Below, piece by piece: positions 18,380 through 26,144 of a stretch of DNA of 64,000 nucleotides. The stretch lies in NCBI RefSeq assembly GCF_000373565.1, contig NZ_KB891797.1, positions 282,487 through 346,486 on the forward strand, read 5' to 3'. The DNA comes from Streptomyces sp. HmicA12 (GTDB lineage Bacteria; Actinomycetota; Actinomycetes; Streptomycetales; Streptomycetaceae). Below the pieces are notes generated by a model that was not told the origin of the DNA, did not search any database, and saw only the letters and a program-made list of their open reading frames with translations. Position 1 is the first letter of the stretch. Each line of letters begins with the position of its first letter. The position numbers and the translations under genes are program-made.

Positions 18380-19843
18380 TCAGTGCCCGTGCTGGTCCTC
18401 GGGGGCGCGGCGGGGCAGGAGCCGGGCCGCGGGGAGGCAGGCCGCGGTGACGGCGAGGACGACGATCAGGGAGACGGTCATGGCGTGCGCGGGGGCGCCC
18501 GCGTGGAAGTAGACCGTGGTGACGAGCGCCGAGCCGATGCCGTTGGCCAGCTGCTGGATCGCGGTGAGGGAGCCGGACGCGCTGCCCGCCTCTTCGGCGG
18601 AGACGTCGCCGAGGGCGAAATCGAAGACCGTGCCGAAGCAGCAGCCCATGCCGAGGCCGGTGACGAAGACCGCCGGGGCCATCGCCCACAGGGACAGTGC
18701 GGTGCCCTGCGCGAGGACCAGGGCGAGCAGTCCCGCGCCGCCCGCGAGGGTGAGGAGCAGACCGAGCACGACCACGTTCCGGCCCAGCTTCTTCGTCAGG
18801 CCGCCCATGGTGGCGAAGGCCGCGCCGATGATGCCGAGGGTGAGCGGGAGGAGTCCGAGCGCGGCGGCGGAGGGGTCCGCGCCGAGGCCCTGCTGCATGA
18901 AGAGCGAGATCACGTAGATCAGGCCCGAGGTCGCCGCGAAGAAGAGCAGGCCGAGGAACAGGGCCGAGGTGAAGCCCTTGTTCTTGAGCAGGGACGGTGC
19001 GATCAGAGGTTCGGCGGCCGTGCGCTGGCGGCGGAAGAAGAGGACCAGGAAGACCAGGCCCACGGCGAGGGAGCCGAGAGCGAGGGCGTTCCAGCCTGTG
19101 GTGGAGCCCTCGATCAGGCCCAGCATCAGGCCGAACATGGTGACGGCGAGCAGGCCCGAGCCGATGCCGTCGACCGTGACCGAGCGGTCCGCCCCGTTCT
19201 CCGGGTCGCGCGGCAGCAGTTTGGTGGCGGCGAGCACGCCGATCGTGCCGAGGACGAGGTTGATCAGGAAGATCGGGCGCCAGGACAGGCCCGCGACGTC
19301 GGCGTCGATGAGGAATCCGGCGAGGATCGGGCCGCCGACCGAGGAGATGCCGAGCAGCGGGCCGAACAGGCCGAACGCCTTGCTCATCTGGTCCCGCGAG
19401 AAGTGCCGGGTCATGATCGCCATGCCCTGCGGGATGAGCAGCGCGCCGAACGCGCCCTGCAGGACGCGGGCCACGATCAGCAGCGCGGGGTCGGGCGAGA
19501 GCCCGCAGACGGCGGAGGCGAGCGTGAAGCCCGTCATGCCGATGAGGAACAGGCGGCGCTGGCCGAACTTGTCGCCGAGCCGGCCGCCGATCACCAGCAG
19601 GACGCCCATCGCGAGGGCGTAGGCGGAGCCGAGCCACTTGATCAGTGACTCGCCGCCGCCGATGTCGGCGACGATCGTCGGCGCCGCGATGTTGGTGACC
19701 GTCGAGTCGATCATGTCGAGCGCGTCGGCCAGCAGGACGAGCGCGAGGACCGTCCAGAAGGCGGCCTTGGAGAGGGTGGCGACGGGACCGGCAGGTGACG
19801 GCCCGGTCTCCGTCGCGGTGGTGGTGGGTGTCGTGGACGTCAT
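18380..19843 (-). CDS. MFS efflux transporter, DHA2 (EmrB/QacA) family
   Basis: A 487-residue transporter with about 14 membrane helices. Motifs: DALDMIDSTVTNIAAPTI in helix 1, the loop GGRLGDKFGQRRLF after helix 2 (motif A), RVLQGAFGALLIPQGMAIM (motif B region), and GVFGPLLGISSVGGPILAGFLID (motif C, the antiporter signature). DHA2 proteins export drugs with protons. Start at 19843 with GGAAGGAG 6 nt upstream. It diverges from the TetR gene at 19973, the usual arrangement of a repressor-controlled efflux pump. The intergenic region is AT-rich for this genome. Confidence 0.92.
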   Translation of the reverse strand: MTSTTPTTTATETGPSPAGPVATLSKAAFWTVLALVLLADALDMIDSTVTNIAAPTIVADIGGGESLIKWLGSAYALAMGVLLVIGGRLGDKFGQRRLFLIGMTGFTLASAVCGLSPDPALLIVARVLQGAFGALLIPQGMAIMTRHFSRDQMSKAFGLFGPLLGISSVGGPILAGFLIDADVAGLSWRPIFLINLVLGTIGVLAATKLLPRDPENGADRSVTVDGIGSGLLAVTMFGLMLGLIEGSTTGWNALALGSLAVGLVFLVLFFRRQRTAAEPLIAPSLLKNKGFTSALFLGLLFFAATSGLIYVISLFMQQGLGADPSAAALGLLPLTLGIIGAAFATMGGLTKKLGRNVVVLGLLLTLAGGAGLLALVLAQGTALSLWAMAPAVFVTGLGMGCCFGTVFDFALGDVSAEEAGSASGSLTAIQQLANGIGSALVTTVYFHAGAPAHAMTVSLIVVLAVTAACLPAARLLPRRAPEDQHGH

Positions 19844-19972
19844 GACGGGCTCCTTCCGGTGCGTGCGGTGAACGCTGACGACCTCTTGCCATTTCAGAAA
19901 AACATAGTGACTACGAAAACGCAATCGCTACGAGTTTGAAGTGGATAGGGTGATCTTGGTTATGCTGGGGGC

Positions 19973-20596
19973 ATGACGCAGACGAAGCCGCAGGAGTCGC
20001 GGAAGCCGCAGGAGCCGAAGCCGGAGCCCGGTCGCCGCGAGCGGAAGAAGGCGGCCACGCGCAAGGCGCTCTCCGACGCGGCCCTGAGGCTGTTCCTGGA
20101 GCGCGGCTACGACAACGTCAAGGTCGCCGAGATCGCGGCCGCCGCCGACACCGCGCTGACCACGCTGTTCGCGCACTTCCCCGGCGGCAAGGAGGCGCTC
20201 ATCCTCGGCGACAGCGAGGAGCGTCAGGCGTCACTGACGGCGGCGGTGCGCGAGCGCGCGGAAGGCGTCTCGGTGCTCGACGCGCTGCACACCTTCCTCG
20301 CCGGACGCGGCATGTTCTCCGATGACCTCGACAACGAGTTCCGGCGCCGGCTCGACCTCGTCGTCACCACGCCCGCGCTGCGCCGCTACGCCCGCACCCT
20401 GTGGGTGAACTGCGAGCACGCGCTGGCCGAGATCGTCGCGGAGGAGGCAGGCAAGGACGCCGACGAGGTCGGGCTGCGGCTGCTCGCCCGCTACGTCCTC
20501 GAACTGCCGGACCTGGTCGCCTCCGACCCGGCGCCGCGCGACTCGCTGGCCGTCGCGTTCGAGCACTTCAAGCGCGGCTGGCCCGACCTGGCGTGA
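19973..20596 (+). CDS. TetR family regulator of the adjacent efflux gene
   Basis: A 207-residue TetR repressor. After a Lys/Pro/Glu-rich leader (about 1-20), the DNA-binding domain reads RRERKKAATRKALSDAALRLFLERGYDNVKVAEIAAAADTALTTLFAHFPGGKEAL, followed by a helical ligand domain. Divergent from a DHA2 exporter, so it likely represses it and responds to its substrate. TATGCT lies 6 nt before the ATG and no Shine-Dalgarno is seen, so a leaderless start is likely. The 3' end overlaps the convergent kinase gene by 29 bp. Confidence 0.9.
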   Translation: MTQTKPQESRKPQEPKPEPGRRERKKAATRKALSDAALRLFLERGYDNVKVAEIAAAADTALTTLFAHFPGGKEALILGDSEERQASLTAAVRERAEGVSVLDALHTFLAGRGMFSDDLDNEFRRRLDLVVTTPALRRYARTLWVNCEHALAEIVAEEAGKDADEVGLRLLARYVLELPDLVASDPAPRDSLAVAFEHFKRGWPDLA

Positions 20597-21233
20597 CGAC
20601 GCGCCCGGTGTCCGACTCCACGATCACGTCGGCCCGTTCACGGCCGGGGGCCACCAGCCGGGCGTTCGCCTCGTCCGAGCGCAGCACCCACTCCCGGGCG
20701 TGCTCCGGGCTCTTCCCGAACCGGACGTGCCGCGCGATCAGCCGCTCCACCCGCACCGTGTCGTCCACGGCCACCCACCACACCTCGTCCAGGTGCGGCC
20801 GGACCGCCGTCGACCACGGCTCCTCGTCGAGGAGGAGGTAGTTCCCCTCGGTGACGATCAGCGGGGTCCCGGGCGCGACGGGCAGCGCGCCGGCCAGCGG
20901 CTGCTCCCACTCCCGCTCGAAGGACGGCGCGTAGACCGTCTCCCCGTGGCGCGGCTCCCGGAGCCGGGCCAGCAGCGCGCCGTACCCGTACGCGTCGAAC
21001 GTGTCCGGCGCGCCCTTGCGCTCCGCGCGGTCCAGGCGGCGCAGTTCGGCGTCGGCGAGGTGGAAGCCGTCCATGGGGACGAGCGCCGCGGTGCCGCCGA
21101 GGGCGCGGACCACGGCCTCGGCGAGGGTGGACTTGCCGGCGCCGGGCGGGCCCGCGATGCCCAGGACCCGGCGGGCGCCGGGCGTGACCAGGGACGTTGC
21201 GCGGGCGGCCAGTTCATCCACGTACGACGGCAT
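20568..21233 (-). CDS. Nucleoside/nucleotide kinase family protein (uridine kinase-like)
   Basis: A 221-residue P-loop kinase: VLGIAGPPGAGKSTLAEAVV (Walker A), VPMDGFHLADAELRRLDR, a Thr/Phe/Asp segment (DTFDAYGYGALL), VTEGNYLLLDEEPW (Walker B region), and a lid with RLIARHVRFGKSPEHAREWV. It resembles the PRK09270 group (fructose/panthothenate/uridine kinase-like); the substrate is uncertain. TACCGT sits 6 nt before the ATG with no Shine-Dalgarno, so it probably has its own leaderless promoter although it follows the lipoprotein gene by only 14 bp. Confidence 0.83.
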   Translation of the reverse strand: MPSYVDELAARATSLVTPGARRVLGIAGPPGAGKSTLAEAVVRALGGTAALVPMDGFHLADAELRRLDRAERKGAPDTFDAYGYGALLARLREPRHGETVYAPSFEREWEQPLAGALPVAPGTPLIVTEGNYLLLDEEPWSTAVRPHLDEVWWVAVDDTVRVERLIARHVRFGKSPEHAREWVLRSDEANARLVAPGRERADVIVESDTGRVVTPGRASRA

Positions 21234-21247
21234 GACCACACGGTAGG

Positions 21248-22003
21248 TCACCAGCTCAGGGCGGAGTCCATCGACTGCTGCCAGTACGTGACCTCGATCG
21301 AGTCGTCGACGTAGACGCCCTTGGCGGGCAGCGACGGGGTGGCGCCCGAGCCGACGCTCTCGTTGCCCGAGCGGCCGTGGAAGTACACCGCCAGGCTCTT
21401 CGCGGTGTAGCCGTGTGCGCCGCTGCCGTCGGCGGCGGACAGCCGCACGGAGGCGTAGCCGGACTCGCCCGGCTTCAGGGTGACGACCGCCTGCGGCTGG
21501 GAGTCCTCGTCGACCGGGGGCACGGACTGGGCCTCGCCGAAGCGGACGGCCGGGTAGCCGTACAGGTAGCAGGTGTTGGCGCCGGTGTTGGTGACCGTGA
21601 GCAGCATGTGGTTGACGGGGCGGGTGAGCGGGGCGGCCACCGTCTTGGTGGTGGAGCCCTCGCAGGTGACCGTCTTGTGGGAGGACGCCGGGGGCTGCGT
21701 GGCGGACGGGGCCTTGGTGGTGCCGTTGGTTCCGGCGGTGCCGTTGCTGCCGGTGGTCGTGGCCGTCTCGGTCTTCCCGCTGCCGCTGCCGCTGCCGGTC
21801 CCGCCGGCCTTCGCGTCGCCCGAGGAGGATGCGGTGGGGGAGACGGTCGCCGACGAAGGCGCCGACGCGCCCTCGTCCTTGACGCCCGATCCGTCGTCGC
21901 AGGCGGTCAGGGAGAGCGCGGCGAGGGCGACGGTCGCGGCGGCGGTGGCGAGCCGGGTGCGGCGGACGGTACGGGCGGTGCGGATGCTGCGGATGGCGGA
22001 CAT
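21248..22003 (-). CDS. DUF4232-type lipoprotein
   Basis: A 251-residue predicted lipoprotein. Basic N-terminus and hydrophobic signal (LATAAATVALAALSLTAC) with a lipobox Cys at about 35. A Ser/Thr/Gly-rich tether (about 40-105) leads to a C-terminal DUF4232 domain (about 110-251) starting VTCEGSTTKTVAA and containing NHMLLTVTNTGANTCYLYGYPAV and SGYASVRL. DUF4232 proteins are extracytoplasmic beta-sandwiches of unknown role, abundant in Streptomyces. The next gene upstream, divergent, is an XRE membrane protein whose outer domain could be functionally related. Confidence 0.82.
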   Translation of the reverse strand: MSAIRSIRTARTVRRTRLATAAATVALAALSLTACDDGSGVKDEGASAPSSATVSPTASSSGDAKAGGTGSGSGSGKTETATTTGSNGTAGTNGTTKAPSATQPPASSHKTVTCEGSTTKTVAAPLTRPVNHMLLTVTNTGANTCYLYGYPAVRFGEAQSVPPVDEDSQPQAVVTLKPGESGYASVRLSAADGSGAHGYTAKSLAVYFHGRSGNESVGSGATPSLPAKGVYVDDSIEVTYWQQSMDSALSW

Positions 22004-22187
22004 GCGATGAACCCCTTCGGTGGTGCGGTGGGTGTGATGCTTGGATGGCAGGAGCTTGGGCGGTGATCCGTCCCAACGGCCACATCCGGCGGCGAGTTGG
22101 GGACACTGGAACGCCCGAACGGGCTCTGACCTGGAGGAAAGCGGGTCGCCTGGAACGCCGGAATGGGACGTGGGGAGTCGACGGGGA

Positions 22188-23705
22188 ATGGCGGAACAGG
22201 TGTCGGGCGACGATTTCGCGGCGCTGCTGCGACAGCTGAAGGACCGTTCGGGACTCAGCTACGGGACGCTCGCGAAGCGTCTGCACATGAGCACGTCGAC
22301 GCTGCACCGCTACTGCAACGGCAGCGCGGTCCCCACGGACTACGCCCCCGTGGAACGCCTCGCGAGACTCTGCAGGGCCACCCCGCAGGAACTGGTCGAA
22401 CTCCACCGGCAGTGGATCCTCGCGGACGCGGCACGGGGGCGGCGGGGTGCGGCGGGTGCGGGCGCGCCGGGTGCGCCGGGTGCGCCGGGTGCGCCCGGCG
22501 AGGTGGCGGAGCCGGACCCGCCGGGGAGCCAAGCCGCACCGGGGAGCCATGCCGCACCGGGGAGCCATGCCGCACCGGGGAGCCAAGCCGCACCGGACCC
22601 CGCCGGTGTACAGGACCGCACCGCCATGCAGGTCCCCTCCGCCATGCAGGTCCCCTCCGCCATACAGAACCCCTCCGCCATACAGAACCCCTCCGCCACA
22701 CAGGACCCCGTCGCCACCCCGGAATCCACCGCCACACCGGCCTCCTCCTCGGCACCGCGGACCTGGACCGGCGGCGGCGCCGAGGCGGACGAACCCCGGC
22801 CCCGCGGCCGCAGGCGCACCGCGCTGGTCGCCGCCGTCACCTCGGCCGCCGTGCTCGGTGCCGTCGCCCTCGCGGTGAATCTGTCCGACGGCGCGCGGGA
22901 CGACGGGAACGGGCGGCGGGCCGCCGGGGCCACGGCCTCGGCCACCGCGGGCGACGGCACGGACCAGGGCCGCTCGAAGCCGTCGGGCTCCGCGTCCCCG
23001 TCCGGGACCGGCACGCCCTCCCCGTCCGGACCCGGCGCACCTTCCGCCTCCGGCCCCGCCGAGGCGTCACGCCCGGTCGGCGGCGACGACGACGACGGCG
23101 ACAGTGGCGGCGTGCCGCTGACCGTGGGCACCCGCCCCTACGTCTACGACAGCCCGTGCAGCCAGCACTTCCTCGTCGACAGCGAACCGGAACAGGTAGG
23201 CCCGCCCGCCGGCGAACAGGACGCACCCCGCTGGTCGGCCGCGTACGGGGCCGTCTCCTCGGGGGAGCAGGAGGTCGCGCTCACCGTCCAGGGCACCGGC
23301 GACGAGACCGTCGTCCTCCAGGCCCTGCGCGTCCGCGTCGTCTCCAAGGGCGCGCCGCTCGCCTGGAACGACTACTCGATGGGCGTCGGCTGCGGCGGCG
23401 GTGTCGACACCAAGTCCTTCGACGTCGACCTGGACGACGGCAGCCCCACGGTCACCGTCAAGGGCGGGCAGCGCGACTTCCCGTACAAGGTCAGCGAGTC
23501 CGACCCGGAGGTCTTCTACGTCGTCGCGCACACCAAGGCCCACGACGTGCGCTGGGAGTTGACGCTGGAGTACTCCAGCGGATCGCGGCACGGCACCGTC
23601 CGCGTCGACAACAGCGGCACCCCGTTCCGCACGAGCGCGAACGTGGCCCGGCCCGGCTACGACTACCCGCTGGGCGGCAGCGAGTGGATCGAGCGGGAGG
23701 GTTAG
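22188..23705 (+). CDS. XRE-type HTH membrane protein with repeat-rich linker
   Basis: A 505-residue protein. N-terminal cro/C1 HTH (about 8-62): FAALLRQLKDRSGLSYGTLAKRLHMSTSTLHRYCNG. A long linker follows with APG, PGSHAA and QVPSAM/QNPSAI tandem repeats (about 90-175), then one membrane helix (TALVAAVTSAAVLGAVALAV, about 205-225), another Ser/Pro/Gly tether, and an extracellular domain (about 310-505) with YVYDSPCSQHFLVD and a GCGGGVDTKSF segment. The layout suggests a transmembrane regulator linking an external signal to DNA binding or sequestration. Start at 22188, GGGGA just upstream. The DNA repeats make linker length prone to change. Confidence 0.8.
   Translation: MAEQVSGDDFAALLRQLKDRSGLSYGTLAKRLHMSTSTLHRYCNGSAVPTDYAPVERLARLCRATPQELVELHRQWILADAARGRRGAAGAGAPGAPGAPGAPGEVAEPDPPGSQAAPGSHAAPGSHAAPGSQAAPDPAGVQDRTAMQVPSAMQVPSAIQNPSAIQNPSATQDPVATPESTATPASSSAPRTWTGGGAEADEPRPRGRRRTALVAAVTSAAVLGAVALAVNLSDGARDDGNGRRAAGATASATAGDGTDQGRSKPSGSASPSGTGTPSPSGPGAPSASGPAEASRPVGGDDDDGDSGGVPLTVGTRPYVYDSPCSQHFLVDSEPEQVGPPAGEQDAPRWSAAYGAVSSGEQEVALTVQGTGDETVVLQALRVRVVSKGAPLAWNDYSMGVGCGGGVDTKSFDVDLDDGSPTVTVKGGQRDFPYKVSESDPEVFYVVAHTKAHDVRWELTLEYSSGSRHGTVRVDNSGTPFRTSANVARPGYDYPLGGSEWIEREG
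22464..22499 (+). repeat. 9-bp tandem repeat, 4 units
   Basis: GCGCCGGGT repeated three times plus a variant (GCGCCCGGC), encoding Gly-Ala-Pro repeats in the XRE protein linker. Confidence 0.8.
22521..22592 (+). repeat. 18-bp tandem repeat, 4 units
   Basis: Unit CCGGGGAGCCATGCCGCA (A or T at position 12), encoding PGSHAA/PGSQAA hexapeptides in the XRE protein linker. The units are nearly identical, implying recent expansion. Confidence 0.88.
22623..22712 (+). repeat. 18-bp tandem repeat, 5 units
   Basis: Unit GCCATGCAGGTCCCCTCC and variants (GCCATACAGAACCCCTCC twice, then a diverged copy), encoding AMQVPS/AIQNPS hexapeptides. The copies form adjacent identical pairs, which suggests stepwise duplication. 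Confidence 0.88.
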
Positions 23706-23834
23706 GTTCCCCGCCCGCGACTCCCGAGCCCTACGGCGAACCCGGTGTCCGGATGGCGAAAACGGTGGGTGCGGGCCGCGGCCGTCTGTCTAGGGTCACG
23801 GCAACCCGCCCGCGCCGCCGCGAAGGAGCCCGCC

Positions 23835-25043
23835 ATGACCACCGCCGAACTCTCCGGACTCCCCGCACTCGCCGCCCGCGTCGCCGACACCGGGGGCTCG
23901 CCGATCAGGGACATCCTCGCGGTGACGGCCCGGCCGGAGTTCATCAACTTCGCGGGCGGGCTCCCGGCCCCCGAGTTCTTCGACGCGGACGGGGTCGCCG
24001 CCGCCTACGACGCCGTTCTGACCGGCGCCGACGCCCGCCGCGCCCTCCAGTACTCCACGACCGAGGGCGAACCCGCCCTGCGCGCCGCGCTCGCCGGGCG
24101 GACGAGCGCGCGCGGACTGCCCACGTCCGCCGACGACCTGCTCGTCACCACCGGCTCCCAGCAGGCGCTGTCCCTCCTCGCCACCGCGCTCCTCGAACCC
24201 GGCGACACCGTCCTCGTCGAACGCCCCTGCTATCTCGCGGCACTTCAGGTCTTCGGCTTCGCCGGGGCCCGCGTCGTCGGCGTCCCCTGCGACGAGCACG
24301 GCATCGACCCGGACGCCCTCGACGCCCTCGTCGCCGAGCACCGGCCCAAGCTGCTCTACACCGTCCCCACCTTCCAGAACCCCACCGGCCGCACCCTGCC
24401 CGCCGAGCGCCGCGCCGCCGTCGCCGAGGTCGCCGCGCGCCGCGGGCTGTGGATCGTCGAGGACGACCCGTACGGGGAACTGCGCTTCGAGGGCACCCGC
24501 CTCCCCTGGATCGCGACCTACGAGGGCGCCCGTGACCGCACCGTCCTGCTCGGCTCCTTCTCCAAGGTCATGGCACCCGGCATGCGGCTCGGCTGGCTGC
24601 GCGCGCCGCGAGACCTGCGCCGCGCCTGCACCGTCGCCAAGCAGGCCGCCGACCTGCACACCCCGACCGTCAACCAGCTCGCGGCGGCCCGCTATCTGGC
24701 CACCGTCGACCTGGACGCGCACGTCGCCCACGTGGCCGAGCAGTACGGCGCCCGCCGCGACGCCATGCTCGCGGGCCTGCCCGGCGCACTCCCGGAGGGT
24801 TCCGCCTGGAACCGCCCCGAAGGCGGCATGTTCCTGTGGGCGAGCCTGCCGCAGGACGGCGCGTACGACACCACCGCCCTGCTGGGCAAGGCGGTCGAGG
24901 AGAAGGTCGCGTACGTGCCCGGCGCGCCCTTCTACGCGGGCGGGGGCGACCCCACGACCCTCCGCCTCTGCTTCGTCACCCAGGCGCCGGAGGAGATCAC
25001 CGAGGGGCTGCGGCGGCTCGGCAGGGCGCTGAGGAACGAGTGA
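23835..25043 (+). CDS. PLP-dependent aminotransferase (class I/II, 2-aminoadipate transaminase-like)
   Basis: A 402-residue fold-type I aminotransferase without a fused GntR domain. Visible: INFAGGLPAPEFFD at the N-terminus, LQYSTTEGEPALR, LVTTGSQQALSLLATALLEPGDTVLVE (PLP phosphate site), YTVPTFQNPTGRTLP, DDPYGELRFEG (Asp to pyridine N), SFSKVMAPGMRLGW (Schiff-base Lys), and a C-terminal LRLCF (substrate-carboxylate Arg). This subgroup includes LysN/2-aminoadipate and aromatic transaminases; the amino acid is uncertain. Start at 23835 with GAAGGAG 6 nt upstream. TAGGGT about 35 bp earlier could be its -10. Confidence 0.88.
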   Translation: MTTAELSGLPALAARVADTGGSPIRDILAVTARPEFINFAGGLPAPEFFDADGVAAAYDAVLTGADARRALQYSTTEGEPALRAALAGRTSARGLPTSADDLLVTTGSQQALSLLATALLEPGDTVLVERPCYLAALQVFGFAGARVVGVPCDEHGIDPDALDALVAEHRPKLLYTVPTFQNPTGRTLPAERRAAVAEVAARRGLWIVEDDPYGELRFEGTRLPWIATYEGARDRTVLLGSFSKVMAPGMRLGWLRAPRDLRRACTVAKQAADLHTPTVNQLAAARYLATVDLDAHVAHVAEQYGARRDAMLAGLPGALPEGSAWNRPEGGMFLWASLPQDGAYDTTALLGKAVEEKVAYVPGAPFYAGGGDPTTLRLCFVTQAPEEITEGLRRLGRALRNE

Positions 25044-25090
25044 GGAGAAGTCAACTTGTGCGAATAAAGGGGGAGTTGGTGGATACATAG

Positions 25091-25133
25091 CTCCGAGCGG
25101 CCGACGGTTCGGCGGCCGGAACTCTCGGAGGGG
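25091..25133 (+). promoter_or_regulatory. Leader hairpin overlapping a Shine-Dalgarno
   Basis: CTCCGAG (25091-25097) pairs with CTCGGAG (25124-25130), with an inner CGGCCG/CGGCCG pair. The 3' arm contains the GGAG of the Shine-Dalgarno GGAGGGG (25127-25133) used by the gene starting at 25143. Folding would mask ribosome binding, so translational control is possible. Confidence 0.45.
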
Positions 25134-25142
25134 ACCCTTTTC

Positions 25143-26090
25143 ATGAACATCTCGGAGCCGCGCGCGGCGAGAAGACGCGGCATCGGCGGCGCCCTGGCCG
25201 CCGTCGCCCTGGCCTGCGGCCTCATCGCCGCGGCCGCCCCCGCGCAGGCCGCCACCGGCACCCCGGTGGCGGTCAGTTCGTACACGTACAGCAGCGAGGC
25301 GGGCGACTTCGTGGGCCAGGGGCAGTCCGCGTCGTACAAGGCACCGGCCACACCGGTGCGGATCAGCGGCACCGCGCAGGACGCGACCGTGACGGTGACC
25401 CTGCCGGACGACTCGGAGTGGACCGTCCAACTCGCCGCGCCCAAGGGCGAGGAGCTGCACCCGGGTGTCTACCGCGGCGCCGAGCGCGCGCCCTTCCGCA
25501 CGGGCCGCGCGCCGGGCCTGGACGTGAGCGGCGAGTACCGCGGCTGCAACACGATCTGGGGCCAGTTCACCGTCAACCAGATCGAGACCGACTCCACCGG
25601 CGCCGTCACCCGGCTCGACGCCTCCTTCACCCAGCGCTGCGACAGCGCCACGGCCCCCGCGCTCAAGGGCACCGTCAAGTTCGCCGCGTACCCCCTCTCG
25701 TACGCGTACACGAGCGACGCGGACGACTGGATCGGGCAGGGCGGCTCCGGCACGTTCACCGGCGCGACCAGCCTCTTCTCCCTGTCCGGCACCGTCACCA
25801 GCGGCTTCGACTACACCGTCGAGGGCAAGCGCGAGGAATGGTCGGTCACCTTCTACGTCCCCGAGGGCGACCGGCTCGAAGCGGGCCGCACCTACACCGT
25901 CGACCCGGAGAAGGGCGGCCTGGTGGCGATGGGCAACGGCCGCGCCTGCGGCTTCGCGGGCGGCACCCTGACCGTCGACCGGCTCGCCACCACGGCCGAC
26001 GGCACCATCAAGGCACTCGCCGCACGCTTCAGCCAGTACTGCCAGGGCGCCACGGCCCGCTACAACGGCACCATCCACTACCACGCCTGA
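25143..26090 (+). CDS. Secreted protein with two tandem homologous modules
   Basis: A 315-residue protein with a signal peptide (RRRGIGGALAAVALACGLIAAAAPAQA, cleavage about 36). The mature part is an internal duplication of about 135 residues. SYTYSSEAGDFVGQG in the first half matches SYAYTSDADDWIGQG in the second. GCNTIWGQFTVNQIETDSTG matches ACGFAGGTLTVDRLATTADG, and each half ends with a Cys-containing RFSQYC/SFTQRC strand and a G(T/N)xxF/Y strand. Each module has two Cys that may pair. No family recognised; likely an extracellular beta-sandwich binding protein. It ends at the terminator 26095-26133. Confidence 0.75.
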   Translation: MNISEPRAARRRGIGGALAAVALACGLIAAAAPAQAATGTPVAVSSYTYSSEAGDFVGQGQSASYKAPATPVRISGTAQDATVTVTLPDDSEWTVQLAAPKGEELHPGVYRGAERAPFRTGRAPGLDVSGEYRGCNTIWGQFTVNQIETDSTGAVTRLDASFTQRCDSATAPALKGTVKFAAYPLSYAYTSDADDWIGQGGSGTFTGATSLFSLSGTVTSGFDYTVEGKREEWSVTFYVPEGDRLEAGRTYTVDPEKGGLVAMGNGRACGFAGGTLTVDRLATTADGTIKALAARFSQYCQGATARYNGTIHYHA

Positions 26091-26094
26091 CACG

Positions 26095-26133
26095 CGCGAG
26101 GGCCCCGCACCCAACAGGTGCGGGGCCCTCGCG
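26095..26133. terminator. Bidirectional terminator between convergent genes
   Basis: A perfect 17-bp stem (26095-26111 with 26117-26133) and a 5-nt loop CAACA, centred between the secreted protein gene and the end of argS. Confidence 0.88.
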
Positions 26134-26144
26134 TGCCGCTGTCG

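Noticed and set aside
22521..22712. CRISPR-like array
   Set aside because: The 18-bp units are contiguous, without spacers, and are in frame within a protein linker.
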